Positions 13,469 to 27,913 are shown, numbered from the stretch's first letter. The stretch: 64,000 bases of DNA from Prostheceraeus crozeri (GCA_907163375.1 CAJQUW010007889.1:92462-156461), one strand, 5' to 3'. The notes: a model not told the origin generated them from the letters alone. Numbers and translations are program-made.

Positions 13469-15146
13469 GTGGAAAATATATCAGACAAAATATTACAGAA
13501 GAAATTAGAATATCTGGAGACTTCCAATTCAAAACAATGGTGGAAAGCTGTTGATTTCTCAACAAATAGGAAATATTCATCAAATCAGATAATGATTGAT
13601 AAGTTCGATTGTGAGACTCTAAATATGGATCTAGCTAAGCGCTGCACAAGAGATTCGACTGAGGAACCAAAGAAGAATGACAATATTTCAGACTCTGCTA
13701 CCTCATTGACGTTTCTCAATACTGCCTCAAGTAATCGTCTCTGTTATTTGCTCAATATACACGATGTAATAAATACTATGAAACGTTGCAAAAATACTTC
13801 AAGTGGTCCATCAGACATACCATACTTTGTATTTAAGGAATATTGGGATATCTTATCACCGCTGTATCTTCATGCCTGGAACCTTTCGCTTAAAGCCGGT
13901 AAATTCCCCCGAATCTACAAGTACGCTAATATCACCGCCATTCCAAAAGTACCTAATACAAAGTGTGTTGAAGATATTCGGGGAATTTCAGTGACTTCTG
14001 TATCGAGCCGACTATTCGAAAGATGTGTTCATCGCAAATTGATTTTGCCAAACATTGCTGCAATTGGAGACCCGCTACAATTTGCTTACAAGCCGAAGCT
14101 GTCAACAATCGACTGTCTTCTTGCTATTCAATATTATGTTTTAGAATATCTCGATAAACCAGACATAAGTGGTGTTCACGTCATTACAATCGATTTTTCA
14201 AAGGCTTTTGATTGGGTAAGAGAGGAACTGGTATTCGATAAATTTCCTTCTTTCATCGAAAGTGAAATTATTCGAAATTGGCTTTTTGACTTCAACACAA
14301 AACAGGTTTCAGCGCTTGCATTGGAATAATAAGTTCTATTCATTTCAGCCAATCAATTTAGGCTGTTCTCAAGGAACGGTTGGTGGGCCTAACATATTCT
14401 CCATCATGACAGACGATCTTCGTGCCAAGCATGATATTGCTAAAATCATAAAATATTCGGATGATAGTACCATAATTGTGCCATGCTACAAAAATCCAGA
14501 TAATCAACAACAAAGCCATCTACAGAGTGAATTCAACAACATACTAAATTGGTCAGAAATCAACTTCTTCAAGATAAATATGGCAAAAAGCAAGCAAATG
14601 CGATTTTCATTGAATTATTTGAATGACTGCCAATGCAATGATGTGTCTCTAGCTAATACTAATAGCATGAATATTCTTGGGATAAAATTCCAAGCAAATT
14701 GCAATTTTACTAATCATGTGCATGAGTTAATAGGACGCTTAAAATCATCTCTGTATGTCTTGAAGGATCTCCGCTTACAAAACGTGACCCAAAAGCATAT
14801 CAATCGGATGTTTGATTCTATTATTCTGTCCAGAATCCGATATGGAATTTCTGTATATGGAAGTGATGATGGAGCCATCACTCGAGTTGATAAATTTTTA
14901 GACAGCTGTTTCCGCCACCATTTTACAACTTGTCAGTATTCTGCGAGAAACCTTCTAGCAGGAGAAGATACAAGAATTGGAAAATCCATAATGAAGAATA
15001 CCATTCATCCTCTACATGCTGTCCTAGACCAAAATAGAAAAAAGTATCAAACACGTCATAACTACAAATTTTCGAGACCAATTAAAAATACTATAAAATT
15101 TCAAAGATCCTTTTGTAATCGTGTTTTGTGTCTTCCGATAACTTAA
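13469..15146 (+). pseudogene. LINE array unit 8, RT fragment with one frameshift
   Basis: A single extra A near 14300 divides the frame into 13469-14329 and 14262-15146. WVRE marker. Shares a Thr-to-Ile change near 14266 with adjacent unit 9, as expected for neighbours copied together. First unit with the CCCATC form of the leader instead of CTCATC. Confidence 0.87.
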
Positions 15147-15213
15147 ACATATCTTTGTAACAAGCATGAAAATCCTGTATTTGGTTTTTCAATATAAATT
15201 TTCATAGTTCATA

Positions 15214-15247
<34 letters not shown>

Positions 15248-15272
15248 ATCTCGCAGAGGTGACATTCAGCAA

Positions 15273-16949
15273 GTGGAAAATATATCAGACAAAATATTAC
15301 AGAAGAAATTAGAATATCTGGAGACTTCCAATTCAAAACAATGGTGGAAAGCTGTTGATTTCTCAACAAATAGGAAATATTCATCAAATCAGATAATGAT
15401 TGATAAGTTCGATTGTGAGACTCTAAATATGGATCTAGCTAAGCGCTGCACAAGAGATTCGACTGAGGAACCAAAGAAGAATGACAATATTTCAGACTCT
15501 GCTACCTCATTGACGTTTCTCAATACTGCCTCAAGTAATCGTCTCTGTTATTTGCTCAATATACACGATGTAATAAATACTATGAAACGTTGCAAAAATA
15601 CTTCAAGTGGTCCATCAGACATACCATACTTTGTATTTAAGGAATATTGGGATATCTTATCACCGCTGTATCTTCATGCCTGGAACCTTTCGCTTAAAGC
15701 CGGTAAATTCCCCCGAATCTACAAGTACGCTAATATCACCGCCATTCCAAAAGTACCTAATACAAAGTGTGTTGAAGATATTCGGGGAATTTCAGTGACT
15801 TCTGTATCGAGCCGACTATTCGAAAGATGTGTTCATCGCAAATTGATTTTGCCAAACATTGCTGCAATTGGAGACCCGCTACAATTTGCTTACAAGCCGA
15901 AGCTGTCAACAATCGACTGTCTTCTTGCTATTCAATATTATGTTTTAGAATATCTCGATAAACCAGACATAAGTGGTGTTCACGTCATTACAATCGATTT
16001 TTCAAAGGCTTTTGATTGGGTAAGAGAGGAACTGGTATTCGATAAATTTCCTTCTTTCATCGAAAGTGAAATTATTCGAAATTGGCTTTTTGACTTCAAC
16101 ACAAACAGGTTTCAGCGCTTGCATTGGAATAATAAGTTCTATTCATTTCAGCCAATCAATTTAGGCTGTTCTCAAGGAACGGTTGGTGGGCCTAACATAT
16201 TCTCCATCATGACAGACGATCTTCGTGCCAAGCATGATATTGCTAAAATCATAAAATATTCGGATGATAGTACCATAATTGTGCCATGCTACAAAAATCC
16301 AGATAATCAACAACAAAGCCATCTACAGAGTGAATTCAACAACATACTAAATTGGTCAGAAATCAACTTCTTCAAGATAAATATGGCAAAAAGCAAGCAA
16401 ATGCGATTTTCATTGAATTATTTGAATGACTGCCAATGCAATGATGTGTCTCTAGCTAATACTAATAGCATGAATATTCTTGGGATAAAATTCCCAGCAA
16501 ATTGCAATTTTACTAATCATGTGCATGAGTTAATAGGACGCTTAAAATCATCTCTGTATGTCTTGAAGGATCTCCGCTTACAAAACGTGACCCAAAAGCA
16601 TATCAATCGGATGTTTGATTCTATTATTCTGTCCAGAATCCGATATGGAATTTCTGTATATGGAAGTGATGATGGAGCCATCACTCGAGTTGATAAATTT
16701 TTAGACAGCTGTTTCCGCCACCATTTTACAACTTGTCAGTATTCTGCGAGAAACCTTTTAGCAGGAGAAGATACAAGAATTGGAAAATCCATAATGAAGA
16801 ATACCATTCATCCTCTACATGCTGTCCTAGACCAAAATAGAAAAAAGTATCAAACACGTCATAACTACAAATTTTCGAGACCAATTAAAAATACTATAAA
16901 ATTTCAAAGATCCTTTTGTAATCGTGTTTTGTGTCTTCCGATAACTTAA
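15273..16949 (+). CDS. LINE array unit 9, intact RT frame (558 codons)
   Basis: This is the only uninterrupted copy in the window. The frame is open through the (CT)n leader; 15273 is a GTG and the first ATG is at 15396, so no genuine start is evident and the protein is an N-terminally truncated ORF2. It has a linker region (residues 1-90), then the RT fingers with an AIPKVPN stretch near residue 157. Next come motif A with a catalytic Asp in IDFSKAFD (about residues 243-250), motif B in the form GCSQGTVGGP, and motif C as YSDD rather than the usual YADD. The thumb and C-terminal region end in LCLPIT. There is no endonuclease domain. The RT superfamily assignment is firm. The LINE clade is not resolved, though the RT resembles jockey/CR1-like elements known from cnidarians and other marine invertebrates (from memory). 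Activity alone is unlikely without an endonuclease and start codon. Confidence 0.75.
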   Translation: MENISDKILQKKLEYLETSNSKQWWKAVDFSTNRKYSSNQIMIDKFDCETLNMDLAKRCTRDSTEEPKKNDNISDSATSLTFLNTASSNRLCYLLNIHDVINTMKRCKNTSSGPSDIPYFVFKEYWDILSPLYLHAWNLSLKAGKFPRIYKYANITAIPKVPNTKCVEDIRGISVTSVSSRLFERCVHRKLILPNIAAIGDPLQFAYKPKLSTIDCLLAIQYYVLEYLDKPDISGVHVITIDFSKAFDWVREELVFDKFPSFIESEIIRNWLFDFNTNRFQRLHWNNKFYSFQPINLGCSQGTVGGPNIFSIMTDDLRAKHDIAKIIKYSDDSTIIVPCYKNPDNQQQSHLQSEFNNILNWSEINFFKINMAKSKQMRFSLNYLNDCQCNDVSLANTNSMNILGIKFPANCNFTNHVHELIGRLKSSLYVLKDLRLQNVTQKHINRMFDSIILSRIRYGISVYGSDDGAITRVDKFLDSCFRHHFTTCQYSARNLLAGEDTRIGKSIMKNTIHPLHAVLDQNRKKYQTRHNYKFSRPIKNTIKFQRSFCNRVLCLPIT

Positions 16950-17016
16950 ACATATCTTTGTAACAAGCATGAAAATCCTGTATTTGGTTTTTCAATATAA
17001 ATTTTCATAGTTCATA

Positions 17017-17062
<46 letters not shown>

Positions 17063-17087
17063 ATCTCGCAGAGGTGACATTCAGCAA

Positions 17088-18763
17088 GTGGAAAATATAT
17101 CAGACAAAATATTACAGAAGAAATTAGAATATCTGGAGACTTCCAATTCAAAACAATGGTGGAAAGCTGTTGATTTCTCAACAAATAGGAAATATTCATC
17201 AAATCAGATAATGATTGATAAGTTCGATTGTGAGACTCTAAATATGGATCTAGCTAAGCGCTGCACAAGAGATTCGACTGAGGAACCAAAGAAGAATGAC
17301 AATATTTCAGACTCTGCTACCTCATTGACGTTTCTCAATACTGCCTCAAGTAATCGTCTCTGTTATTTGCTCAATATACACGATGTAATAAATACTATGA
17401 AACGTTGCAAAAATACTTCAAGTGGTCCATCAGACATACCATACTTTGTATTTAAGGAATATTGGGATATCTTATCACCGCTATATCTTCATGCCTGGAA
17501 CCTTTCGCTTAAAGCCGGTAAATTCCCCGAATCTACAAGTACGCTAATATCACCGCCATTCCAAAAGTACCTAATACAAAGTGTGTTGAAGATATTCGGG
17601 GAATTTCAGTGACTTCTGTATCGAGCCGACTATTCGAAAGATGTGTTCATCGCAAATTGATTTTGCCAAACATTGCTGCAATTGGAGACCCGCTACAATT
17701 TGCTTACAAGCCGAAGCTGTCAACAATCGACTGTCTTCTTGCTATTCAATATTATGTTTTAGAATATCTCGATAAACCAGACATAAGTGGTGTTCACGTC
17801 ATTACAATCGATTTTTCAAAGGCTTTTGATAGGGTAAGACAGGAACTGGTATTCGATAAATTTCCTTCTTTCATCGAAAGTGAAACTATTCGAAATTGGC
17901 TTTTTGACTTCAACACAAACAGGTTTCAGCGCTTGCATTGGAATAATAAGTTCTATTCATTTCAGCCAATCAATTTAGGCTGTTCTCAAGGAACGGTTGG
18001 TGGGCCTAACATATTCTCCATCATGACAGACGATCTTCGTGCCAAGCATGATATTGCTAAAATCATAAAATATTCGGATGATAGTACCATAATTGTGCCA
18101 TGCTACAAAAATCCAGATAATCAACAACAAAGCCATCTACAGAGTGAATTCAACAACATACTAAATTGGTCAGAAATCAACTTCTTCAAGATAAATATGG
18201 CAAAAAGCAAGCAAATGCGATTTTCATTGAATTATTTGAATGACTGCCAATGCAATGATGTGTCTCTAGCTAATACTAATAGCATGAATATTCTTGGGAT
18301 AAAATTCCAAGCAAATTGCAATTTTACTAATCATGTGCATGAGTTAATAGGACGCTTAAAATCATCTCTGTATGTCTTGAAGGATCTCCGCTTACAAAAC
18401 GTGACCCAAAAGCATATCAATCGGATGTTTGATTCTATTATTCTGTCCAGAATCCGATATGGAATTTCTGTATATGGAAGTGATGATGGAGCCATCACTC
18501 GAGTTGATAAATTTTTAGACAGCTGTTTCCGCCACCATTTTACAACTTGTCAGTATTCTGCGAGAAACCTTCTAGCAGGAGAAGATACAAGAATTGGAAA
18601 ATCCATAATGAAGAATACCATTCATCCTCTACATGCTGTCCTAGACCAAAATAGAAAAAAGTATCAAACACGTCATAACTACAAATTTTCGAGACCAATT
18701 AAAAATACTATAAAATTTCAAAGATCCTTTTGTAATCGTGTTTTGTGTCTTCCGATAACTTAA
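17088..18763 (+). pseudogene. LINE array unit 10, RT fragment with one frameshift
   Basis: A five-C run is four C near 17527, splitting the frame into 17088-17612 and 17609-18763. All RT catalytic motifs lie in the second, open part. It returns to the RVRQ marker after the four-unit WVRE block. Confidence 0.87.
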
Positions 18764-18830
18764 ACATATCTTTGTAACAAGCATGAAAATCCTGTATTTG
18801 GTTTTTCAATATAAATTTTCATAGTTCATA

Positions 18831-18872
<42 letters not shown>

Positions 18873-18897
18873 ATCTCGCAGAGGTGACATTCAGCAA

Positions 18898-20575
18898 GTG
18901 GAAAATATATCAGACAAAATATTACAGAAGAAATTAGAATATCTGGAGACTTCCAATTCAAAACAATGGTGGAAAGCTGTTGATTTCTCAACAAATAGGA
19001 AATATTCATCAAATCAGATAATGATTGATAAGTTCGATTGTGAGACTCTAAATATGGATCTAGCTAAGCGCTGCACAAGAGATTCGACTGAGGAACCAAA
19101 GAAGAATGACAATATTTCAGACTCTGCTACCTCATTGACGTTTCTCAATACTGCCTCAAGTAATCGTCTCTGTTATTTGCTCAATATACACGATGTAATA
19201 AATACTATGAAACGTTGCAAAAATACTTCAAGTGGTCCATCAGACATACCATACTTTGTATTTAAGGAATATTGGGATATCTTATCACCGCTGTATCTTC
19301 ATGCCTGGAACCTTTCGCTTAAAGCCGGTAAATTCCCCCGAATCTACAAGTACGCTAATATCACCGCCATTCCAAAAGTACCTAATACAAAGTGTGTTGA
19401 AGATATTCGGGGAATTTCAGTGACTTCTGTATCGAGCCGACTATTCGAAAGATGTGTTCATCGCAAATTGATTTTGCCAAACATTGCTGCAATTGGAGAC
19501 CCGCTACAATTTGCTTACAAGCCGAAGCTGTCAACAATCGACTGTCTTCTTGCTATTCAATATTATGTTTTAGAATATCTCGATAAACCAGACATAAGTG
19601 GTGTTCACGTCATTACAATCGATTTTTCAAAGGCTTTTGATAGGGTAAGACAGGAACTGGTATTCGATAAATTTCCTTCTTTCATCGAAAGTGAAACTAT
19701 TCGAAATTGGCTTTTTGACTTCAACACAAACAGGTTTCAGCGCTTGCATTGGAATAATAAGTTCTATTCATTTCAGCCAATCAATTTAGGCTGTTCTCAA
19801 GGAACGGTTGGTGGGCCTAACATATTCTCCATCATGACAGACGATCTTCGTGCCAAGCATGATATTGCTAAAATCATAAAATATTCGGATGATAGTACCA
19901 TAATTGTGCCATGCTACAAAAATCCAGATAATCAACAACAAAGCCATCTACAGAGTGAATTCAACAAACATACTAAATTGGACAGAAATCAACTTCTTCA
20001 AGATAAATATGGCAAAAAGCAAGCAAATGCGATTTTCATTGAATTATTTGAATGACTGCCAATGCAATGATGTGTCTCTAGCTAATACTAATAGCATGAA
20101 TATTCTTGGGATAAAATTCCAAGCAAATTGCAATTTTACTAATCGTGTGCATGAGTTAATAGGACGCTTAAAATCATCTCTGTATGTCTTGAAGGATCTC
20201 CGCTTACAAAACGTGACCCAAAAGCATATCAATCGGATGTTTGATTCTATTATTCTGTCCAGAATCCGATATGGAATTTCTGTATATGGAAGTGATGATG
20301 GAGCCATCACTCGAGTTGATAAATTTTTAGACAGCTGTTTCCGCCACCATTTTACAACTTGTCAGTATTCTGCGAGAAACCTTTTAGCAGGAGAAGATAC
20401 AAGAATTGGAAAATCCATAATGAAGAATACCATTCATCCTCTACATGCTGTCCTAGACCAAAATAGAAAAAAGTATCAAACACGTCATAACTACAAATTT
20501 TCGAGACCAATTAAAAATACTATAAAATTTCAAAGATCCTTTTGTAATCGTGTTTTGTGTCTTCCGATAACTTAA
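18898..20575 (+). pseudogene. LINE array unit 11, RT fragment with one frameshift
   Basis: Open from 18898 to about 19970, then an extra A; open again in the correct frame to 20575. RVRQ marker. It shares the Arg variant near 20145 with unit 7 and a synonymous TTA Leu codon near 20393 with unit 9, so variant sharing skips neighbours. Confidence 0.87.
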
Positions 20576-20697
20576 ACATATCTTTGTAACAAGCATGAAA
20601 ATCCTGTATTTGGTTTTTCAATATAAATTTTCATAGTTCATAGTTCTCTCTCTCTCTCTCTCTCTCTCTCCCATCTCGCAGAGGTGACATTCAGCAA

Positions 20698-22381
20698 GTG
20701 GAAAATATATTCAGACAAAATATTACAGAAGAAATTAGAATATCTGGAGACTTCCAATTCAAAAACAATGGTGGAAAGCTGTTGATTTCTCAACAAATAG
20801 GAAATATTCATCAAATCAGATAATGATTGATAAGTTCGATTGTGAGACTCTAAATATGGATCTAGCTAAGCGCTGCACAAGAGATTCGACTGAGGAACCA
20901 AAGAAGAATGACAATATTTCAGACTCTGCTACCTCATTGACGTTTCTCAATACTGCCTCAAGTAATCGTCTCTGTTATTTGCTCAATATACACGATGTAA
21001 TAAATACTATGAAACGTTGCAAAAATACTTCAAGTGGTCCATCAGACATACCATACTTTGTATTTAAGGAATATTGGGATATCTTATCACCGCTGTATCT
21101 TCATGCCTGGAACCTTTCGCTTAAAGCCGGTAAATTCCCCCGAATCTACAAGTACGCTAATATCACCGCCATTCCAAAAGTACCTAATACAAAGTGTGTT
21201 GAAGATATTCGGGGAATTTCAGTGACTTCTGTATCGAGCCGACTATTCGAAAGATGTGTTCATCGCAAATTGATTTTGCCAAACATTGCTGCAATTGGAG
21301 ACCCGCTACAATTTGCTTACAAGCCGAAGCTGTCAACAATCGACTGTCTTCTTGCTATTCAATATTATGTTTTAGAATATCTCGATAAACCAGACATAAG
21401 TGGTGTTCACGTCATTACAATCGATTTTTCAAAAGGCTTTTGATAGGGTAAGACAGGAACTGGTATTCGATAAATTTCCTTCTTTCATCGAAAGTGAAAC
21501 TATTCGAAATTGGCTTTTTGACTTCAACACAAACAGGTTTCAGCGCTTGCATTGGAATAATAAGTTCTATTCATTTCAGCCAATCAATTTAGGCTGTTCT
21601 CAAGGAACGGTTGGTGGCCTAACATATTCTCCATCATGACAGACGATCTTCGTGCCAAGCATGATATTGCTAAAATCATAAAATATTCGGATGATAGTAC
21701 CATAATTGTGCCATGCTACAAAAATCCAGATAATCAACAACAAAGCCATCTACAGAGTGAATTCAACAACATACTAAATTGGTCAGAAATCAACTTCTTC
21801 AAGATAAATATGGCAAAAAAGCAAGCAAATGCGATTTTCATTGAATTATTTGAATGACTGCCAATGCAATGATGTGTCTCTAGCTAATACTAAATAGCAT
21901 GAATATTCTTGGGATAAAATTCCAAGCAAATTGCAATTTTACTAATCATGTGCATGAGTTAATAGGACGCTTAAAAAATCATCTCTGTATGTCTTGAAGG
22001 ATCTCCGCTTACAAAACGTGACCCAAAAGCATATCAATCGGATGTTTGATTCTATTATTCTGTCCAGAATCCGATATGGAATTTCTGTATATGGAAGTGA
22101 TGATGGAGCCATCACTCGAGTTGATAAATTTTTAGACAGCTGTTTCCGCCACCATTTTACAACTTGTCAGTATTCTGCGAGAAACCTTCTAGCAGGAGAA
22201 GATACAAGAATTGGAAAATCCATAATGAAGAATACCATTCATCCTCTACATGCTGTCCTAGACCAAAATAGAAAAAAGTATCAAACACGTCATAACTTAC
22301 AAATTTTCGAGACCAATTAAAAATACTATAAAATTTCAAAGATCCTTTTGTAATCGTGTTTTGTGTCTTCCGATAACTTAA
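20698..22381 (+). pseudogene. LINE array unit 12, RT fragment with many indels
   Basis: Extra T near 20710, extra A near 20765, extra A near 21434, missing G near 21617, and further extra bases near 21820, 21893, 21976 and 22297. The longest open piece is 20823-21443. Most changes lengthen or shorten a homopolymer by one. Confidence 0.85.
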
Positions 22382-22456
22382 ACATATCTTTGTAACAAGC
22401 ATGAAAATCCTGTATTTGGTTTTTCAATATAAAATTTTCATAGTTTATAGTTTATA

Positions 22457-22514
<58 letters not shown>

Positions 22515-22539
22515 ATCTCGCAGAGGTGACATTCAGCAA

Positions 22540-24218
22540 GTGGAAAATATATCAGACAAAATATTACAGAAGAAATTAGAATATCTGGAGACTTCCAATT
22601 CAAAACAATGGTGGAAAGCTGTTGATTTCTCAACAGATAGGAAATATTCATCAAATCAGATAATGATTAATAAGTTCGATTGTGAGACTCTAAATATGGA
22701 TCTAGCTAAGCGCTGCACAAGAGATTCGACTGAGGAACCAAAGAAGAATGACAATATTTCAGACTCTGCTACCTCATTGACGTTTCTCAATACTGCCTCA
22801 AGTAATCGTCTCTGTTATTTGCTCAATATACACGATGTAATAAATACTATGAAACGTTGCAAAAATACTTCAAGTGGTCCATCAGACATACCATACTTTG
22901 TATTTAAGGAATATTGGGATATCTTATCACCGCTGTATCTTCATGCCTGGAACCTTTCGCTTAAAGCCGGTAAATTCCCCCGAATCTACAAGTACGCTAA
23001 TATCACCGCCATTCCAAAAGTACCTAATACAAAGTGTGTTGAAGATATTCGGGGAATTTCAGTGACTTCTGTATCGAGCCGACTATTCGAAAGATGTGTT
23101 CATCGCAAATTGATTTTGCCAAACATTGCTGCAATTGGAGACCCGCTACAATTTGCTTACAAGCCGAAGCTGTCAACAATCGACTGTCTTCTTGCTATTC
23201 AATATTATGTTTTAGAATATCTCGATAAACCAGACATAAGTGGTGTTCACGTCATTACAATCGATTTTTCAAAGGCTTTTGATAGGGTAAGACAGGAACT
23301 GGTATTCGATAAATTTCCTTCTTTCATCGAAAGTGAAACTATTCGAAATTGGCTTTTTGAACTTCAACACAAACAGGTTTCAGCGCTTGCATTGGAATAA
23401 TAAGTTCTATTCATTTCAGCCAATCAATTTAGGCTGTTCTCAAGGAACGGTTGGTGGGCCTAACATATTCTCCATCATGACAGACGATCTTCGTGCCAAG
23501 CATGATATTGCTAAAATCATAAAATATTCGGATGATAGTACCATAATTGTGCCATGCTACAAAAATCCAGATAATCAACAACAAAGCCATCTACAGAGTG
23601 AATTCAACAACATACTAAATTGGTCAGAAATCAACTTCTTCAAGATAAATATGGCAAAAAGCAAGCAAATGCGATTTTCATTGAATTATTTGAATGACTG
23701 CCAATGCAATGATGTGTCTCTAGCTAATACTAATAGCATGAATATTCTTGGGATAAAATTCCAAGCAAATTGCAATTTTACTAATCATGTGCATGAGTTA
23801 ATAGGACGCTTAAAAATCATCTCTGTATGTCTTGAAGGATCTCCGCTTACAAAACGTGACCCAAAAGCATATCAATCGGATGTTTGATTCTATTATTCTG
23901 TCCAGAATCCGATATGGAATTTCTGTATATGGAAGTGATGATGGAGCCATCACTCGAGTTGATAAATTTTTAGACAGCTGTTTCCGCCACCATTTTACAA
24001 CTTGTCAGTATTCTGCGAGAAACCTTCTAGCAGGAGAAGATACAAGAATTGGAAAATCCATAATGAAGAATACCATTCATCCTCTACATGCTGTCCTAGA
24101 CCAAAATAGAAAAAAGTATCAAACACGTCATAACTACAAATTTTCGAGACCAATTAAAAATACTATAAAATTTCAAAGATCCTTTTGTAATCGTGTTTTG
24201 TGTCTTCCGATAACTTAA
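22540..24218 (+). pseudogene. LINE array unit 13, RT fragment
   Basis: Two extra A residues (near 23360 and 23815) produce pieces 22540-23400, 23333-23887 and 23832-24218. It carries private changes near 22636 and 22669. It shares a tail variant (TTTGAAAC instead of TTTGTAAC, near 24229) with adjacent unit 14. Confidence 0.86.
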
Positions 24219-24321
24219 ACATATCTTTGAAACAAGCATGAAAATCCTGTATTTGGTTTTTCAATATAAATTTTCATAGTTCATAGTTCATAGTTCTCTC
24301 TCTCTCTCTCATCTCTCTCTA

Positions 24322-24371
<50 letters not shown>

Positions 24372-24399
24372 CCCATCTCGCAGAGGTGACATTCAGCAA

Positions 24400-26080
24400 G
24401 TGGAAAATATATCAGACAAAATATTACAGAAGAAATTAGAATATCTGGAGACTTCCAATTCAAAACAATGGTGGAAAGCTGTTGATTTCTCAACAAATAG
24501 GAAATATTCATCAAATCAGATAATGATTGATAAGTTCGATTGTGAGACTCTAAATATGGATCTAGCTAAGCGCTGCACAAGAGATTCGACTGAGGAACCA
24601 AAGAAGAATGACAATATTTCAGACTCTGCTACCTCATTGACGTTTCTCAATACTGCCTCAAGTTAATCGTCTCTGTTATTTGCTCAATATACACGATGTA
24701 ATAAATACTATGAAAACGTTGCAAAAATACTTCAAGTGGTCCATCAGACATACCATAACTTTGTATTTAAGGAATATTGGGATATCTTATCACCGCTGTA
24801 TCTTCATGCCTGGAACCTTTCGCTTAAAGCCGGTAAATTCCCCCGAATCTACAAGTACGCTAATATCACCGCCATTCCAAAAGTACCTAATACAAAAGTG
24901 TGTTGAAGATATTCGGGGAATTTCAGTGACTTCTGTATCGAGCCGACTATTCGAAAGATGTGTTCATCGCAAATTGATTTTGCCAAACATTGCTGCAATT
25001 GGAGACCCGCTACAATTTGCTTACAAGCCGAAGCTGTCAACAATCGACTGTCTTCTTGCTATTCAATATTATGTTTTAGAATATCTCGATAAACCAGACA
25101 TAAAGTGGTGTTCACGTCATTACAATCGATTTTTCAAAGGCTTTTGATAGGGTAAGACAGGAACTGGTATTCGATAAATTTCCTTCTTTCATCGAAAGTG
25201 AAACTATTCGAAATTGGCTTTTTGACTTCAACACAAACAGGTTTCAGCGCTTGCATTGGAATAATAAGTTCTATTCATTTCAGCCAATCAATTTAGGCTG
25301 TTCTCAAGGAACGGTTGGTGGGCCTAACATATTCTCCATCATGACAGACGATCTTCGTGCCAAGCATGATATTGCTAAAATCATAAAATATTCGGATGAT
25401 AGTACCATAATTGTGCCATGCTACAAAAATCCAGATAATCAACAACAAAGCCATCTACAGAGTGAATTCAACAACATACTAAATTGGTCAGAAATCAACT
25501 TCTTCAAGATAAATATGGCAAAAAGCAAGCAAATGCGATTTTCATTGAATTATTTGAATGACTGCCAATGCAATGATGTGTCTCTAGCTAATACTAATAG
25601 CATGAATATTCTTGGGATAAAATTCCAAGCAAATTGCAATTTTACTAATCATGTGCATGAGTTAATAGGACGCTTAAAATCATCTCTGTATGTCTTGAAG
25701 GATCTCCGCTTACAAAACGTGACCCAAAGCATATCAATCGGATGTTTGATTCTATTATTCTGTCCAGAATCCGATATGGAATTTCTGTATATGGAAGTGA
25801 TGATGGAGCCATCACTCGAGTTGATAAATTTTTAGACAGCTGTTTCCGCCACCATTTTACAACTTGTCAGTATTCTGCGAGAAACCTTCTAGCAGGAGAA
25901 GATACAAGAATTGGAAAATCCATAATGAAGAATACCATTCATCCTCTACATGCTGTCCTAGACCAAAATAGAAAAAAGTATCAAACACGTCATAACTACA
26001 AATTTTCGAGACCAATTAAAAATACTATAAAATTTCAAAGATCCTTTTGTAATCGTGTTTTGTGTCTTCCGATAACTTAA
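24400..26080 (+). pseudogene. LINE array unit 14, RT fragment
   Basis: Frame broken near 24664, 24716, 24757, 24895, 25103 and 25727, all by single-base indels. Its CT leader (24295-24373) is the longest in the array and is interrupted by A-containing imperfections, unlike the pure tracts elsewhere. Confidence 0.85.
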
Positions 26081-26154
26081 ACATATCTTTGAAACAAGCA
26101 TGAAAATCCTGTATTTGGTTTTTCAATATAAATTTTCATAGTTCATAGTTCATA

Positions 26155-26206
<52 letters not shown>

Positions 26207-26231
26207 ATCTCGCAGAGGTGACATTCAGCAA

Positions 26232-27913
26232 GTGGAAAATATATCAGACAAAATATTACAGAAGAAATTAGAATATCTGGAGACTTCCAATTCAAAACAA
26301 TGGTGGAAAGCTGTTGATTTCTCAACAAATAGGAAATATTCATCAAATCAGATAAATGATTGATAAGTTCGATTGTGAGACTCTAAATATGGATCTAGCT
26401 AAGCGCTGCACAAGAGATTCGACTGAGGAACCAAAGAAGAATGACAATATTTCAGACTCTGCTACCTCATTGACGTTTCTCAATACTGCCTCAAGTAATC
26501 GTCTCTGTTATTTGCTCAATATACACGATGTAATAAATACTATGAAACGTTGCAAAAATACTTCAAGTGGTCCATCAGACATACCATACTTTGTATTTAA
26601 GGAATATTGGGATATCTTATCACCGCTGTATCTTCATGCCTGGAACCTTTCGCTTAAAGCCGGTAAATTCCCCCCGAATCTACAAGTACGCATAATATCA
26701 CCGCCATTCCAAAAGTACCTAATACAAAGTGTGTTGAAGATATTCGGGGAATTTCAGTGACTTCTGTATCGAGCCGACTATTCGAAAGATGTGTTCATCG
26801 CAAATTGATTTTGCCAAACATTGCTGCAATTGGAGACCCGCTACAATTTGCTTACAAGCCGAAGCTGTCAACAATCGACTGTCTTCTTGCTATTCAATAT
26901 TATGTTTTAGAATATCTCGATAAACCAGACATAAGTGGTGTTCACGTCATTACAATCGATTTTTCAAAGGCTTTTGATAGGGTAAGACAGGAACTGGTAT
27001 TCGATAAATTTCCTTCTTTCATCGAAAGTGAAACTATTCGAAATTGGCTTTTTGACTTCAACACAAACAGGTTTCAGCGCTTGCATTGGAATAATAAGTT
27101 CTATTCATTCAGCCAATCAATTTAGGCTGTTCTCAAGGAACGGTTTGGTGGGCCTAACATATTCTCCATCATGACAGACGATCTTCGTGCCAAGCATGAT
27201 ATTGCTAAAAATCATAAAATATTCGGATGATAGTACCATAATTGTGCCATGCTACAAAAATCCAGATAATCAACAACAAAGCCATCTACAGAGTGAATTC
27301 AACAACATACTAAATTGGTCAGAAATCAACTTCTTCAAGATAAATATGGCAAAAAGCAAGCAAATGCGATTTTCATTGAATTATTTGAATGACTGCCAAT
27401 GCAATGATGTGTCTCTAGCTAATACTAATAGCATGAAATATTCTTGGGATAAAATTCCAAGCAAATTGCAATTTTACTAATCATGTGCATGAGTTAATAG
27501 GACGCTTAAAATCATCCTCTGTATGTCTTGAAGGATCTCCGCTTACAAAACGTGACCCAAAAGCATATCAATCGGATGTTTGATTCTATATTCTGTCCAG
27601 AATCCGATATGGAATTTCTGTATATGGAAGTGATGATGGAGCCATCACTCGAGTTGATAAATTTTTAGACAGCTGTTTCCGCCACCATTTTACAACTTGT
27701 CAGTATTCTGCGAGAAACCTTCTAGCAGGAGAAGATACAAGAATTGGAAAATCCATAATGAAGAATACCATTCATCCTCTACATGCTGTCCTAGACCAAA
27801 ATAGAAAAAAGTATCAAACACGTCATAACTACAAATTTTCGAGACCAATTAAAAATACTATAAAATTTCAAAGATCCTTTTGTAATCGTGTTTTGTGTCT
27901 TCCGATAACTTAA
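26232..27913 (+). pseudogene. LINE array unit 15, RT fragment, heavily indel-broken
   Basis: Single-base gains or losses near 26354, 26674, 26691, 27109, 27146, 27210, 27437, 27515 and 27590. The open pieces are 26356-26760, 26757-27125 and 27187-27480. RVRQ marker. Confidence 0.85.
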
